A stretch of 21,505 nucleotides of DNA from an uncultured Clostridia bacterium (lineage in GTDB: Bacteria > Bacillota > Clostridia > Oscillospirales > Ruminococcaceae), in the NCBI GenBank assembly GCA_937907305.1, contig CALERQ010000219.1:1-21505 (forward strand), read 5' to 3'. The notes under the pieces were generated by a model, which saw nothing but the letters and a program-made list of their open reading frames with translations, was not told the origin of the DNA and did not search any database. The position numbers and the translations under genes were made by a program. Shown here in pieces: positions 14,195 through 21,488 of this stretch (position 1 is its first letter; each line of letters begins with the position of its first letter).

Positions 14195-14227
14195 AAGCCG
14201 CGCGGATCATTACGACCCGCGCGGCTT
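14195..14227 (-). terminator. Terminator of the dicarboxylate symporter gene
   Basis: AAGCCGCGCGG (14195-14205) pairs with CCGCGCGGCTT (14217-14227). On the minus strand TGTTATTT follows. It lies 44 bp after the stop at 14272. The U-tract is interrupted but the stem is 11 bp and GC-rich. Confidence 0.75.
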
Positions 14228-14271
14228 TGTTCAGGAAGAGATTATGAAAAAGATGTAGGAAGATGTCTTGA

Positions 14272-15519
14272 TTACTTGACCATTGCGGCCTTCTTGGCCT
14301 CTTTCTTGGCCTCCAGCTTGCTTACGATGACGGCACAAGCCGCATCGCCCACGATGTTGATGGTGGTACGGCCCATATCAAACAGACGGTCGATCCCATA
14401 GATAAGCAGGATGCCCTCCACGGGGATGCCTACGCTGGTAAGTACCATTGCCAGCATAATAACACCCGCACCGGAAACACCGGCAGTACCAATGGAAGCA
14501 AGCGTTGCGGTAATAATTACCGTCACCATCTGGCCCAAAGTAAGCTGCATCCCATAGCAGCTGGCCAGGAAGATGGTATTCACCGCCATATAGATTGCCG
14601 TACCATCCATATTGATGGTAGCACCCAGCGGCAGCACAAAGGAGGAAATTTCCTCGCTGGCGCCCAGGTTCACCGCGCACTCCTTATTGATGGGCAGGGT
14701 AGCCACGCTGGAGGTGGTGGAAAACGCAAACGCCATCGCGGGGAACATCCCCTTGAAGAACTTGAAGGGGCTAAGGCCGGCCATCGATTTCACCGTAATA
14801 GAATAAGTGATAATAGCGTGCAGGATATAGCCGAGATAGGCAACGCCCAGTACCTTGGCCAGGTCGCCCAGAATCTCCGGGCCCTGAGTCGAAACTACCC
14901 AGGTCATCATGCAGAAAACACCGATGGGAGAAACCTTAATGATGAACATCAAGATGTGCATAAACACTTCGTTCAGGCTCTCAAAGAGATCCGCAACCGG
15001 TTTTCCCTTCTCCCCTGCCAAAATGATGCCCGCGCCAATCAGCAGCGCAATGACAATGATCTGCAGCATCGAGGAGTTTGCAAAAGGAGCAATAATATTG
15101 CTGGGGAAGATATCTACCAGCGTGGTCATAAAGTCGGTGCTGGTCGCTTTATCCCAGGTGCCCAATCCCTCGGTAGAAAGCTGCGGGAACCCGCCCTTGA
15201 AGAGATTGGCCAGTACCAGGCCGATGATAAGCGCTACAATGGTGGTGCAGATGTAGTAGACCATCGTTTTCCAGCCAATGGAGCCGACCTTCTTGATATC
15301 CTTCATGCTGATCATGCCGCATACCATGGAGAACAGCACGATGGGCACTACGATGAACTTGAACAGGTTAACAAAGATGGTACCAATGGGCTTAATGAAC
15401 TTCGTGGCAAACGCCGCGCCGCCTGGAACATAAATCAGGCCCCAGCCAAGCAGTGAGCCCACGATCAGCGCCAGGAAAATCCAAAACGCCAGGGAAAGTT
15501 TCTTCTTACCGGTTGACAT
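14272..15519 (-). CDS. Dicarboxylate/amino acid:cation symporter (DAACS, GltP/DctA type), 415 aa
   Basis: Na+- or H+-coupled uptake of glutamate, aspartate or C4-dicarboxylates at the cytoplasmic membrane. Family hallmarks are all present: KFIVVPIVLFSMVCGM in TM2-3, the serine-rich HP1 loop AFSTTSSVATLPI, NMDGT in TM7, the HP2 region ASIGTAGVSGAG, and DRLFDMGRTTINIVGD in TM8, which carries the substrate-binding residues. Eight transmembrane helices fit the length of 415 aa. The ATG at 15519 was chosen because GAGG lies 10 nt upstream; a GTG seven codons earlier lacks a ribosome site. Promoter at 15561-15588, terminator at 14195-14227, single gene. Which acid it prefers cannot be decided from sequence. 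Confidence 0.93.
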   Translation of the reverse strand: MSTGKKKLSLAFWIFLALIVGSLLGWGLIYVPGGAAFATKFIKPIGTIFVNLFKFIVVPIVLFSMVCGMISMKDIKKVGSIGWKTMVYYICTTIVALIIGLVLANLFKGGFPQLSTEGLGTWDKATSTDFMTTLVDIFPSNIIAPFANSSMLQIIVIALLIGAGIILAGEKGKPVADLFESLNEVFMHILMFIIKVSPIGVFCMMTWVVSTQGPEILGDLAKVLGVAYLGYILHAIITYSITVKSMAGLSPFKFFKGMFPAMAFAFSTTSSVATLPINKECAVNLGASEEISSFVLPLGATINMDGTAIYMAVNTIFLASCYGMQLTLGQMVTVIITATLASIGTAGVSGAGVIMLAMVLTSVGIPVEGILLIYGIDRLFDMGRTTINIVGDAACAVIVSKLEAKKEAKKAAMVK

Positions 15520-15560
15520 AATGTTTGCACCTCGTATCACAGAGTTTTAATATGCTTCAC

Positions 15561-15588
15561 AGTATAGCACTTTATTCTCATTTGTAAA
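15561..15588 (-). promoter_or_regulatory. Promoter of the symporter gene
   Basis: On the minus strand TTTACA (15583-15588) and TATACT (15561-15566) are 16 bp apart. A TG one base before the -10 box (TGCTATACT) makes it an extended -10 promoter. The leader is about 35 nt. Confidence 0.75.
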
Positions 15589-15763
15589 TACTTTTTGCAA
15601 GTTTTTCTTTCAGTCAAATTCATTTTTATGCGCCGCGCAGGCGATATGTTCCCTGTTTTTTGTTTTTTTAGCTAATATGACGAACATTTTTGCATGTTTC
15701 AGCTTTATCTCGCTTCATTCTACGCAGCATTTCCTCTCCACTTCCTGCAAAAGCCGGCATTCG

Positions 15764-15845
15764 GCCCGCAGGGCGTTCCGGCTTTGCCGGAACTGGGCGG
15801 CCTCCGGCCGCCCACGCCCGCCTGCGGCGGGCGGCCCTGCGGGCC
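15764..15845. repeat. Array A: five adjacent perfect GC hairpins with 3-nt loops
   Basis: In order: GCCC-GCA-GGGC (15764-15774), GTTCCGGC-TTT-GCCGGAAC (15775-15793), GGGCGGCC-TCC-GGCCGCCC (15795-15813), GCCCGCC-TGC-GGCGGGC (15816-15832) and GGCCC-TGC-GGGCC (15833-15845). They abut with 0-2 bp between them. The array lies in the gene-free stretch 15589-15900 between two minus-strand genes; the AT-rich part 15589-15720 shows nothing else. A sister array lies at 19093-19263. This fits a REP-like or small non-autonomous repeat family. No terminal target duplication was recognised. Confidence 0.8.
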
Positions 15846-15900
15846 GTCCCTCTCCTCTGGTCTTTCCCCTGCGGCAGCCCCCGGCCATCCACCCCGGCAC

Positions 15901-15941
15901 AAATATCAAAGACCCGGCAGGGATTCCTTCCCCACCGGGCC
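15901..15941 (-). terminator. Terminator of the ttcA-like operon
   Basis: On the minus strand GGCCCGG (15935-15941) pairs with CCGGGTC (15911-15917) over an inner GGG/CCC, followed by TTTGATATTT. It lies just after the stop at 15948. Confidence 0.75.
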
Positions 15942-15947
15942 TTCTGT

Positions 15948-17450
15948 TTATAACAATGTCACCGTCAAAGTTTCCTTGGGCCGCGCCATAAAGCGTGCCT
16001 GCCAGGTCACGGTCTCCACCGGCTCATAGCGCGGCGAGGAATACGCCGCACGCACATCCTCTCCGGCTTCATCGCCTTTGCCCGAAACAAAAATTGCCGT
16101 CGGCCCATCCGCCCCGCCGATGATCCCGATGCAGGCGCTCTCCTGCGCCGTAAGGCCGTTCTCCACCTTGCAGGCGCGGGCCTCATCGCCGGGCGCCGCA
16201 TCTGCCAGCACAAAGTCCCCCACCGGCAGCGGCGGCTCCAGCGTGTACTGCATGGCCACATACTCTGTCGGGAATTCCATCCCCACCGGGGGCAGCAGGC
16301 TGCGGTCCGTCGTTTCCGGCGTCAAAGAGAGCACCCGCAGCGTATGGGTCAGTCCTGTGCGGGGGTCGGTCAGCGGCACTGTTTTGCCCGGCTCCGCCGT
16401 AAATGTACCCCCATCCTTCGCTTCCTTCTCGGCCATCATGGTCAGTTCCACCGTTTCCGGTTTCAGTTCCCCGCCATTCCACGGGCAGCACACCCGCCAG
16501 ATGACCCAGCCGCAGTTCCGTTCCAGTCCATAGTGCTCCAGCACCCGGTCAGCATCCTCATCGCAGCAGTCATCCTCCGGTTTCCAATATACCCCACATC
16601 CGGTGCTTTCCCGCAGCGGCTGGCCGTTTACCGTCACCTCTGCCCGGAAGCGCTCCTCCATCGGATTTTCCGCCTCCATCGCGTCCTGCTCCGCCGGGGT
16701 CAGCTCCCGCTGGGGCTCGCCGTTTTCCTCCAGCCCCCACTTTTCCGCAAAGCGCTCCAGTGCCTCCAGCGGCACCTTCTTCAGCAGGTCCAGCACCACT
16801 CCCTCGCCGCAGCAGTACATCGCCGGCGCCAGCCATTCCTCTTCGCCCCAGGTAAATGTCTTCCCCAGCGCGATCTCTCTGCCGGGGCGGTGCCGGGGTT
16901 TCTTTCCGCCAAACCCGTATTCAAAATAAACTTCCCATTCCTGCGGCTCACGGCCTACCGGATGCAGCAGCTCCTCATATTCCTTCTCAAACCGCAGCCC
17001 GGAGCAATCTGTTTCCGCCCGCACCTCCTTGAGATACCGCCAGGGATGCTCCATCGGGGCCAGGCCGCACTTCTCCTCGATTTCCCGCATCACCGCCCGC
17101 TGGTCCTCGGTCGGCGGGTATTCCCGCAGGAAATCCTCGAACTGATCTTCTGTCCACATCCAGGCCTGCTCCAGCGCGGCGGTATCCCCACAGGCCAGCA
17201 GCAGCCGCAGGAAGTCCCCCATATCCCGCGCCAGCGGCTGCACGCAGTCCTGCCCCGGATTCATGGGGCTTACCGAAAAGATGGTGTCCCCAAAGCCCTT
17301 TATGGTGCAGAAGTGGATGCCATCCACCCCCGCCCAGCCGAAGATCTTAGCCCCCTTCGGCGTGCAGGTATAGCGCACCGCGTTGCGGCCGCCCTCCGCG
17401 CCCAGTGCCCCCAGGTCAATATGCATTCTCTTAAAATCCGCATAGGTCAT
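15948..17450 (-). CDS. Large hypothetical protein carrying a GIIGGADGPTAIF peptide, 500 aa
   Basis: Function unknown. The N-terminal ~150 residues (TPKGAKIFGWAGVDGIHFC, FGDTIFSVSPMN, then DFLRLLLACGDTAALEQAW) match a pattern I recall from uncharacterised Clostridia proteins. Later parts are acidic and tryptophan-rich (YFEYGFGGKKP, TFTWGEEEW). No signal peptide or membrane helix is seen. Residues 441-457 read IGIIGGADGPTAIFVSG, the stretch typical of beta subunits of Na+-pumping decarboxylases (OadB/GcdB), although nothing else resembles those membrane proteins. The ATG at 17450 was preferred over a GTG eight codons upstream because AAAGGA precedes it. It is the last gene of a likely operon, 31 bp after the XRE regulator, with a terminator following. 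Confidence 0.8.
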   Translation of the reverse strand: MTYADFKRMHIDLGALGAEGGRNAVRYTCTPKGAKIFGWAGVDGIHFCTIKGFGDTIFSVSPMNPGQDCVQPLARDMGDFLRLLLACGDTAALEQAWMWTEDQFEDFLREYPPTEDQRAVMREIEEKCGLAPMEHPWRYLKEVRAETDCSGLRFEKEYEELLHPVGREPQEWEVYFEYGFGGKKPRHRPGREIALGKTFTWGEEEWLAPAMYCCGEGVVLDLLKKVPLEALERFAEKWGLEENGEPQRELTPAEQDAMEAENPMEERFRAEVTVNGQPLRESTGCGVYWKPEDDCCDEDADRVLEHYGLERNCGWVIWRVCCPWNGGELKPETVELTMMAEKEAKDGGTFTAEPGKTVPLTDPRTGLTHTLRVLSLTPETTDRSLLPPVGMEFPTEYVAMQYTLEPPLPVGDFVLADAAPGDEARACKVENGLTAQESACIGIIGGADGPTAIFVSGKGDEAGEDVRAAYSSPRYEPVETVTWQARFMARPKETLTVTLL

Positions 17451-17481
17451 GGTACCGCATCCTTTCTCTTCCACGCTATTT

Positions 17482-18015
17482 CTATTCCTTATTCTTCCGT
17501 TTATGGCGCTCCCTTACCAGCAGCACCACTCCCACGATCAGCAGCACGGTCAGCGCCGCCACTATCCATTCCAGGTCGTACTCCTGCACAAAGAATCTCC
17601 AGCTATGACCGGTCACATTGCTGTCCCACCGGTATTGCCAGGTGCTGTGGTCGCTGCTCCACACCCTGTGCGGGATCATCACCTCCACAAACCGCGAGGC
17701 AATATAAATGATCACATTCCCCCAAAAGCCCAGCAGCGCCGCGCAGCCCCCGGCAATCACTTTTCCATCTGCCCGGTGCGGCTTCACTGGGGCAGCTGCT
17801 GGGACCTGGGAACTCTCCTGTTCCTCATCCAGCAGGTAATCCGCCGTCACTCCAAAAAGCCGGCTCAGCTGCCACAGGTTTCCGGCATCGGGCTGCGCCG
17901 TACCGCTCTCCCACCGGGAAACCGCCTGGCGGGAAACCCCCAGCTTTTCGGCCAGTTCCTCCTGGGAAAGCCCCCGGCTTTTGCGCAGCTGCATTATTTT
18001 CTCCGATAATTTCAT
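17482..18015 (-). CDS. XRE-family regulator with two membrane segments, 177 aa
   Basis: Residues 1-60 are a Cro/C1-type HTH: KLSEKIMQLRKSRGLSQEEL, AEKLGVSRQAVSRWESG, then GNLWQLSRLFGVTADYLLDE. After a Pro/Ala linker come a hydrophobic stretch near 87-110 (AALLGFWGNVIIYIAS) and a second near 150-170 (WIVAALTVLLIVGVVLLV), ending in a basic tail RERHKRKNKE. It is thus a membrane-anchored one-component regulator, a common Firmicutes design. The start at 18015 has GGAGG 9 nt upstream; a longer in-frame start 11 codons earlier lacks one. It lies between the ttcA-like gene (92 bp upstream, no terminator) and the 500-aa gene (31 bp). Target genes and signal unknown. Confidence 0.88.
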   Translation of the reverse strand: MKLSEKIMQLRKSRGLSQEELAEKLGVSRQAVSRWESGTAQPDAGNLWQLSRLFGVTADYLLDEEQESSQVPAAAPVKPHRADGKVIAGGCAALLGFWGNVIIYIASRFVEVMIPHRVWSSDHSTWQYRWDSNVTGHSWRFFVQEYDLEWIVAALTVLLIVGVVLLVRERHKRKNKE

Positions 18016-18107
18016 TGTAAGGTACCTCCGTTTGATTGGTGCCTCCATCCTACCAAAGCCCGCCCGGTAAATCCACCGCGTCCTCTTCCCATTCCCGCAA
18101 CAAGAGT

Positions 18108-18962
18108 TTACATTTCCTCTTTTTCGTTGTATTTCTCCAGGAAGCTGTGCAGCTCATCGTCATCTCCCATCCGGTAGCCCACCGCTGTAGCCAGGTTCAC
18201 GTTGTGCATACTGCGGAAGATATTGATATCCACATTTTTGTTGTGCTGCTTCATCTGGGCGATCAGCTTCTTCATCTCCTTGCGGGCACTGTCCTCCTCG
18301 TTGTGCTCGGTCCGCTCGGTAAAGCGGCAGGCGCACTGCAAAAAGCGCAGGTTATTGTGCTTCCCCCAGCTGATGATATCCTCCTCCCGCACCAGGTACA
18401 GCGGCCGAATCAACTCCATCCCCGCAAAGTTGGTACTGCGCAGCTTGGGCAGCATCGTCTTGATCTCCGCCCCGTACAGCATACTCATCAGCGTCGTCTC
18501 TATCACATCGTTAAAGTGGTGCCCCAGCGCGATCTTATTACAGCCCAGCGCCTGCGCCTCCTTATACAGGTACCCACGCCGCATCCGGGCGCACAGGTAA
18601 CAGGGGGACCCCCCCTCCACCTCATCCACCACCCCAAAGATCGGACTTTCAAAAATACGGATGGGCAGTTCCAGCGTGCGGGCATTCTGCTCAATAAGTG
18701 CCCGGTTGGGGGGACTGTATCCGGGGTCCATCACCAGGTACTCCACCTCAAAGGGAAAATCACTGTATTTCTGCAGATGCTGCATGCACTTGGCCAGCAT
18801 CATGCTGTCCTTTCCCCCGCTGATGCACACGGCTATGCGGTCGCCCGGCTTGATCAGCTCATAGTCCTTGCATCCGCCTATAAACCGGTTCCATATCGTT
18901 TTGCGGTATTTGGTGATGAGGCTGCGCTCCGCCAGCTCTCCCGCGGTCATCTCTTTCGGCAT
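18108..18962 (-). CDS. TtcA-family tRNA sulfurtransferase (PP-loop ATPase), 284 aa
   Basis: Likely catalyses ATP-dependent thiolation of a tRNA base; in Escherichia coli TtcA makes 2-thiocytidine-32 using a [4Fe-4S] cluster. The N-type PP-loop is SGGKDS (48-53). CYLC (C121, C124) with RMRRG following matches the first cluster motif, GHHFNDVIETTLMSMLYG (147-164) the conserved helix, and CAC (C210, C212) supplies the third ligand region. The start at 18962 follows GGGAGGG by 7 nt. An upstream in-frame extension would run through the GC hairpin array and is not a real protein. A promoter at 19001-19029 and two co-directional genes behind it make it the head of an operon. Clostridial members may modify another base. 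Confidence 0.88.
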   Translation of the reverse strand: MPKEMTAGELAERSLITKYRKTIWNRFIGGCKDYELIKPGDRIAVCISGGKDSMMLAKCMQHLQKYSDFPFEVEYLVMDPGYSPPNRALIEQNARTLELPIRIFESPIFGVVDEVEGGSPCYLCARMRRGYLYKEAQALGCNKIALGHHFNDVIETTLMSMLYGAEIKTMLPKLRSTNFAGMELIRPLYLVREEDIISWGKHNNLRFLQCACRFTERTEHNEEDSARKEMKKLIAQMKQHNKNVDINIFRSMHNVNLATAVGYRMGDDDELHSFLEKYNEKEEM

Positions 18963-19000
18963 TTTTCTGCCCTCCCGGTGGTTTTTGTTTCTACCGCCTA

Positions 19001-19029
19001 ATGATATCACACCCTCTGCCCCACCGCAA
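19001..19029 (-). promoter_or_regulatory. Promoter of the ttcA-like operon
   Basis: On the minus strand TTGCGG (19024-19029) and TATCAT (19001-19006) are 17 bp apart, and a TG precedes the -10 box by one base. The leader to 18962 is about 30 nt. Confidence 0.65.
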
Positions 19030-19092
19030 GCAATGATGCTTCCCCAGCCCGCGTCCCGCTCCTCCGCCGGTCCCTGCCCGCCGCAGGATACG

Positions 19093-19263
19093 GCCCGCAG
19101 GGCACCCCATCCTCCGGATGGGGTCGGCGGCCTTCGGCGGCCTTCGGCCGCCTGCGCCCGGCTGCGCCGGGCGGCCCTGCGGGCCCCTCCCCCGCCAGCC
19201 CTCGCAGGCCTTCCGCTTTCAACTCCCCGCGGGCTTATCCCTCCGCGGCGGCCTTCGGCCGCC
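19093..19263. repeat. Array B: GC hairpins with 3-nt loops, sister of array A
   Basis: In order: GCCC-GCA-GGGC (19093-19103), CCCCATCC-TCC-GGATGGGG (19105-19123), GGCGGCC-TTC-GGCCGCC (19136-19152, with an extra GGCGGCCTTC copy before it), GCCCGGC-TGC-GCCGGGC (19156-19172) and GGCCC-TGC-GGGCC (19173-19185). A further GGCGGCC-TTC-GGCCGCC sits at 19247-19263. The first and last hairpins are identical to those of array A, while the middle ones differ but keep perfect pairing and 3-nt loops. It fills the gap between the ttcA-like promoter and the CLC terminator. Confidence 0.8.
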
Positions 19264-19277
19264 CCCTCCCCCCCAAT

Positions 19278-19317
19278 AAAAAATCTCCCCTGCCGCGCGC
19301 CCCGCATGGCAGAGGAG
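19278..19317 (-). terminator. Terminator of the CLC gene
   Basis: On the minus strand CTCCTCTGCC (19308-19317) pairs with GGCAGGGGAG (19285-19294), allowing one mismatch, followed by ATTTTTT (19278-19284). It lies 11 bp after the stop at 19328. Confidence 0.85.
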
Positions 19318-19327
19318 AATCTCCTTT

Positions 19328-20599
19328 TTACCCGTGATGTTCCTCATTTTCGTTGGTGTGGATGTTGATAAACTCCGCCCGCATCTTGGAATAGAGGATG
19401 GTCTGGCTGCTGTAAAGTCCGCAGTAGCCGGAAAGCAGATAGCTGATGGCACAGGCCATCGCAAAGTACAGCACATCGCCGGTACCGAACAGCTCAATGC
19501 TCAAAAATACTGAGGCAATGGGACAGTTCACCGCCCCGCAGAACACCGCCACCAGGCCAATGGCCGCGCCAAAGCCCGCCGGCAGCCCCATGGCGCCGCC
19601 CAGCACGCAGCCAAAGCACGCCCCCACGAAGAAGGAGGGCACTACCTCGCCGCCCTTAAATCCAAACCCGATGGTCACCGCGGTGAACAGCAGCTTCCAA
19701 AGCCACGCCCACGGCTCCACCTCGCCGCTCACGGCCCGTTCCACCATCTCCATTCCGGCGCCGTTGTAATTGGTGTTACCCACCAGCAGCGTCAGCGCGA
19801 TCACCAGCGCGCCGCCCACCAGCACCCGTCCGTATGGGTTCGGCAGCAGCCGCGCCGCCAGCTTCCCGGTCTTCTGCAGCCCGCGGCAGAACAGAATACT
19901 CACCACCGCGCAGCCTATGGCCAGCAGGATCACCAGCAGCATGGTCCAGGGCGCCAGCCCCGGGTCCGCCACCGCAAAGCGGGTCGGCGGCACCCCCATC
20001 AGCAGGCTCACCAGGTAGCCCACCAGCGCGGCCGTCAGGCAGGGGATCAGCCCGGCATAATAGAACACCCCCACGCTGATGACCTCCATCGCGAAGATGG
20101 CCGCCGTCAGCGGCGTCCCGAACAGCGCCGAGAACACCGCGCTCATGCCGCACAGGGTGGCCAGCGGCAGGTCCTTCTCCCCCAGCCGCAGCAGCCGCCC
20201 GGCCTCAAAGCCGATCCCCCCGCCGATCTGCAGTGCCGCGCCCTCGCGTCCGGCACTGCCGCCGCCCAGGTGGGTCAGCACCGTGGAAATAAAGATGACC
20301 GGCACCAGCAGCACCGGCACATTCTTGCCAAAGTGCACCGATTCTATGACAGCGTTGGTATCCTTGCCCTCCACCTTGGTCACACGGTACAGCCCCACAA
20401 TAATAAGCCCCAGCACCGGCAGCAGGTACAGGATCCACGGGTACGCCGCTCTCATTTGGGTGGCATAGTTAACGCCGATGTGGAACAGCGATCCGATCAC
20501 CCCGCCGATCCCGCCGATCAGCGCCCCCACCGCCAGCCACTTGGCCAGCGCGGCCGGGTATGCCCCGATGTGCGCCAGTACCCTCTTCCATTTTTCCAC
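19328..20599 (-). CDS. CLC-family anion channel/transporter, 423 aa
   Basis: Membrane protein moving Cl- or F-, probably by H+ exchange. GGSAGREGAALQIGGG (113-128) carries the GREG motif whose glutamate (E119) is the gating residue, and GFKGGEVVPSFFVGACFG (~307-324) is the second selectivity segment. The canonical GSGIP loop is absent; GKDTNAVIE (78-86) is in its place. That, with GREGA for GREGP, points to the group including fluoride-specific CLC-F proteins, but no fluoride riboswitch was found upstream. About 10-11 membrane helices are visible. The start is GTG at 20599 with AAGGG 9 nt upstream. Promoter at 20644-20672 and terminator at 19278-19317 make it monocistronic. The C-terminus has no CBS domains. 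Confidence 0.9.
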   Translation of the reverse strand: MEKWKRVLAHIGAYPAALAKWLAVGALIGGIGGVIGSLFHIGVNYATQMRAAYPWILYLLPVLGLIIVGLYRVTKVEGKDTNAVIESVHFGKNVPVLLVPVIFISTVLTHLGGGSAGREGAALQIGGGIGFEAGRLLRLGEKDLPLATLCGMSAVFSALFGTPLTAAIFAMEVISVGVFYYAGLIPCLTAALVGYLVSLLMGVPPTRFAVADPGLAPWTMLLVILLAIGCAVVSILFCRGLQKTGKLAARLLPNPYGRVLVGGALVIALTLLVGNTNYNGAGMEMVERAVSGEVEPWAWLWKLLFTAVTIGFGFKGGEVVPSFFVGACFGCVLGGAMGLPAGFGAAIGLVAVFCGAVNCPIASVFLSIELFGTGDVLYFAMACAISYLLSGYCGLYSSQTILYSKMRAEFINIHTNENEEHHG

Positions 20600-20643
20600 G
20601 CTATTTCGCCCTTCTCTCCTGCTTTTTCACAAAAATCCCCTTA

Positions 20644-20672
20644 TTTATAGCACCTTTCCCCGCCGGTGTCAA
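20644..20672 (-). promoter_or_regulatory. Strong promoter of the CLC gene
   Basis: On the minus strand TTGACA (20667-20672, perfect) and TATAAA (20644-20649) are 17 bp apart, with TG one base before the -10 box. It starts only 5 bp from the preceding terminator. Confidence 0.85.
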
Positions 20673-20676
20673 TGAT

Positions 20677-20716
20677 AAAACCGCACCCCATCTGCCCGGC
20701 GGCATACAGGGTGCGG
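20677..20716 (-). terminator. Terminator of the DUF6591-like gene
   Basis: On the minus strand CCGCACCC (20709-20716) pairs with GGGTGCGG (20681-20688), and a small TGCC/GGCA hairpin sits in the loop. TTTTATC follows. It lies 40 bp after the stop at 20757 and directly abuts the CLC promoter. Confidence 0.8.
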
Positions 20717-20756
20717 CTCATTCCATCCTCAGCTTTTATAGAATTGTTATTTGGGA

Positions 20757-21488
20757 TTATGCTACTTCAGCAAGCTTCTTCATTACTCTTGCAGATACCT
20801 CAACATAGTACGCAGCGTCCGCATCCGACAAGCTCTTGCTATCGATCGCATTGAGCTTCGCCATCATGTCAGAGTATTTACTCATGTAGTCAGCGAGGTC
20901 GCCCATCATAGAAACTTGATCTGTGGATGCTTTGTACTTCTTCATAAAGGCAACATAGGAATCAAAAAACTCTTCGTAGCTATCCATTAGAGCTTTGAAG
21001 TCAGCGCTTACACCATCGGTCGTAGTTTGCGGATTGTCTTGCTGCTTGTCATTATCGACAGGTTCAGTGTCAGTCTGGTTGTTGTCTTCTTGGGGTGCAT
21101 TGAAAGATATTCTCATAATATCATCGCCTTCATAGGTAACAAGCAGATGATACCCATCGGCATCATAGGCATTAAACCAGTCATCGCGTATTGTAGAATC
21201 AATCGTAAATCCAGCCTCTTTGCACCGATCTACATATTCACTGTACTGCTCCATTGAAGTGTCAGCGATGTAAGCAACAAATGAACTTCCTGAGCCGCCA
21301 AGGATCTCGCCCATCTCGGACTCAGGAATCGGGACTTTATATCCAAGCTGAATAGTAGACCAGTCTATCGTGCTATAATCCTCAGTCTTCGTATTCTTCT
21401 CCTCTCCGCACGCCACCATTGAAAACAGAAAGAGACCAATGACAACCTTGCATAAAGCATGACAAGAACAGCAGCGGTGCGAGTACAA
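20757..21488 (-). CDS. DUF6591-like lipoprotein, 243 aa, start uncertain
   Basis: A hydrophobic segment followed by the lipobox FSMVAC (lipidated Cys near residue 27) marks an exported lipoprotein. The acidic middle (QEDNNQTDTEPVDNDKQQ) is a linker. The C-terminal ~80 residues (FKALMDSYEEFFDSYVAFMK, then DLADYMSKYSDMMAKL) form the helical domain I recognise as DUF6591, of unknown role and common in gut Firmicutes. The first region resembles small Clostridia lipoproteins with a GDDIMRISF beta strand. The only start in frame after the TAG at 21498-21500 is TTG at 21488, with no ribosome site and an unusual Cys/His-rich start (MYSHRCCSCH). So either the start is rare or the 5' end is frame-damaged. 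The gene is visibly more AT-rich than its neighbours, suggesting transfer. Confidence 0.75.
   Translation of the reverse strand: MYSHRCCSCHALCKVVIGLFLFSMVACGEEKNTKTEDYSTIDWSTIQLGYKVPIPESEMGEILGGSGSSFVAYIADTSMEQYSEYVDRCKEAGFTIDSTIRDDWFNAYDADGYHLLVTYEGDDIMRISFNAPQEDNNQTDTEPVDNDKQQDNPQTTTDGVSADFKALMDSYEEFFDSYVAFMKKYKASTDQVSMMGDLADYMSKYSDMMAKLNAIDSKSLSDADAAYYVEVSARVMKKLAEVA

Noticed and set aside
15764..19263. CRISPR array or transposon ends at the GC hairpin arrays
   Set aside because: No regular direct repeats with unique spacers, no cas or transposase gene, and units abut without spacers.
18963..19307. N-terminal extension of the TtcA-like protein
   Set aside because: It would translate the GC hairpin array into Arg/Gly/Ala-rich sequence; the ATG at 18962 has an excellent ribosome site and a promoter just upstream.
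20600..20666. Fluoride riboswitch upstream of the CLC gene
   Set aside because: The leader is about 40 nt and lacks the conserved riboswitch core.
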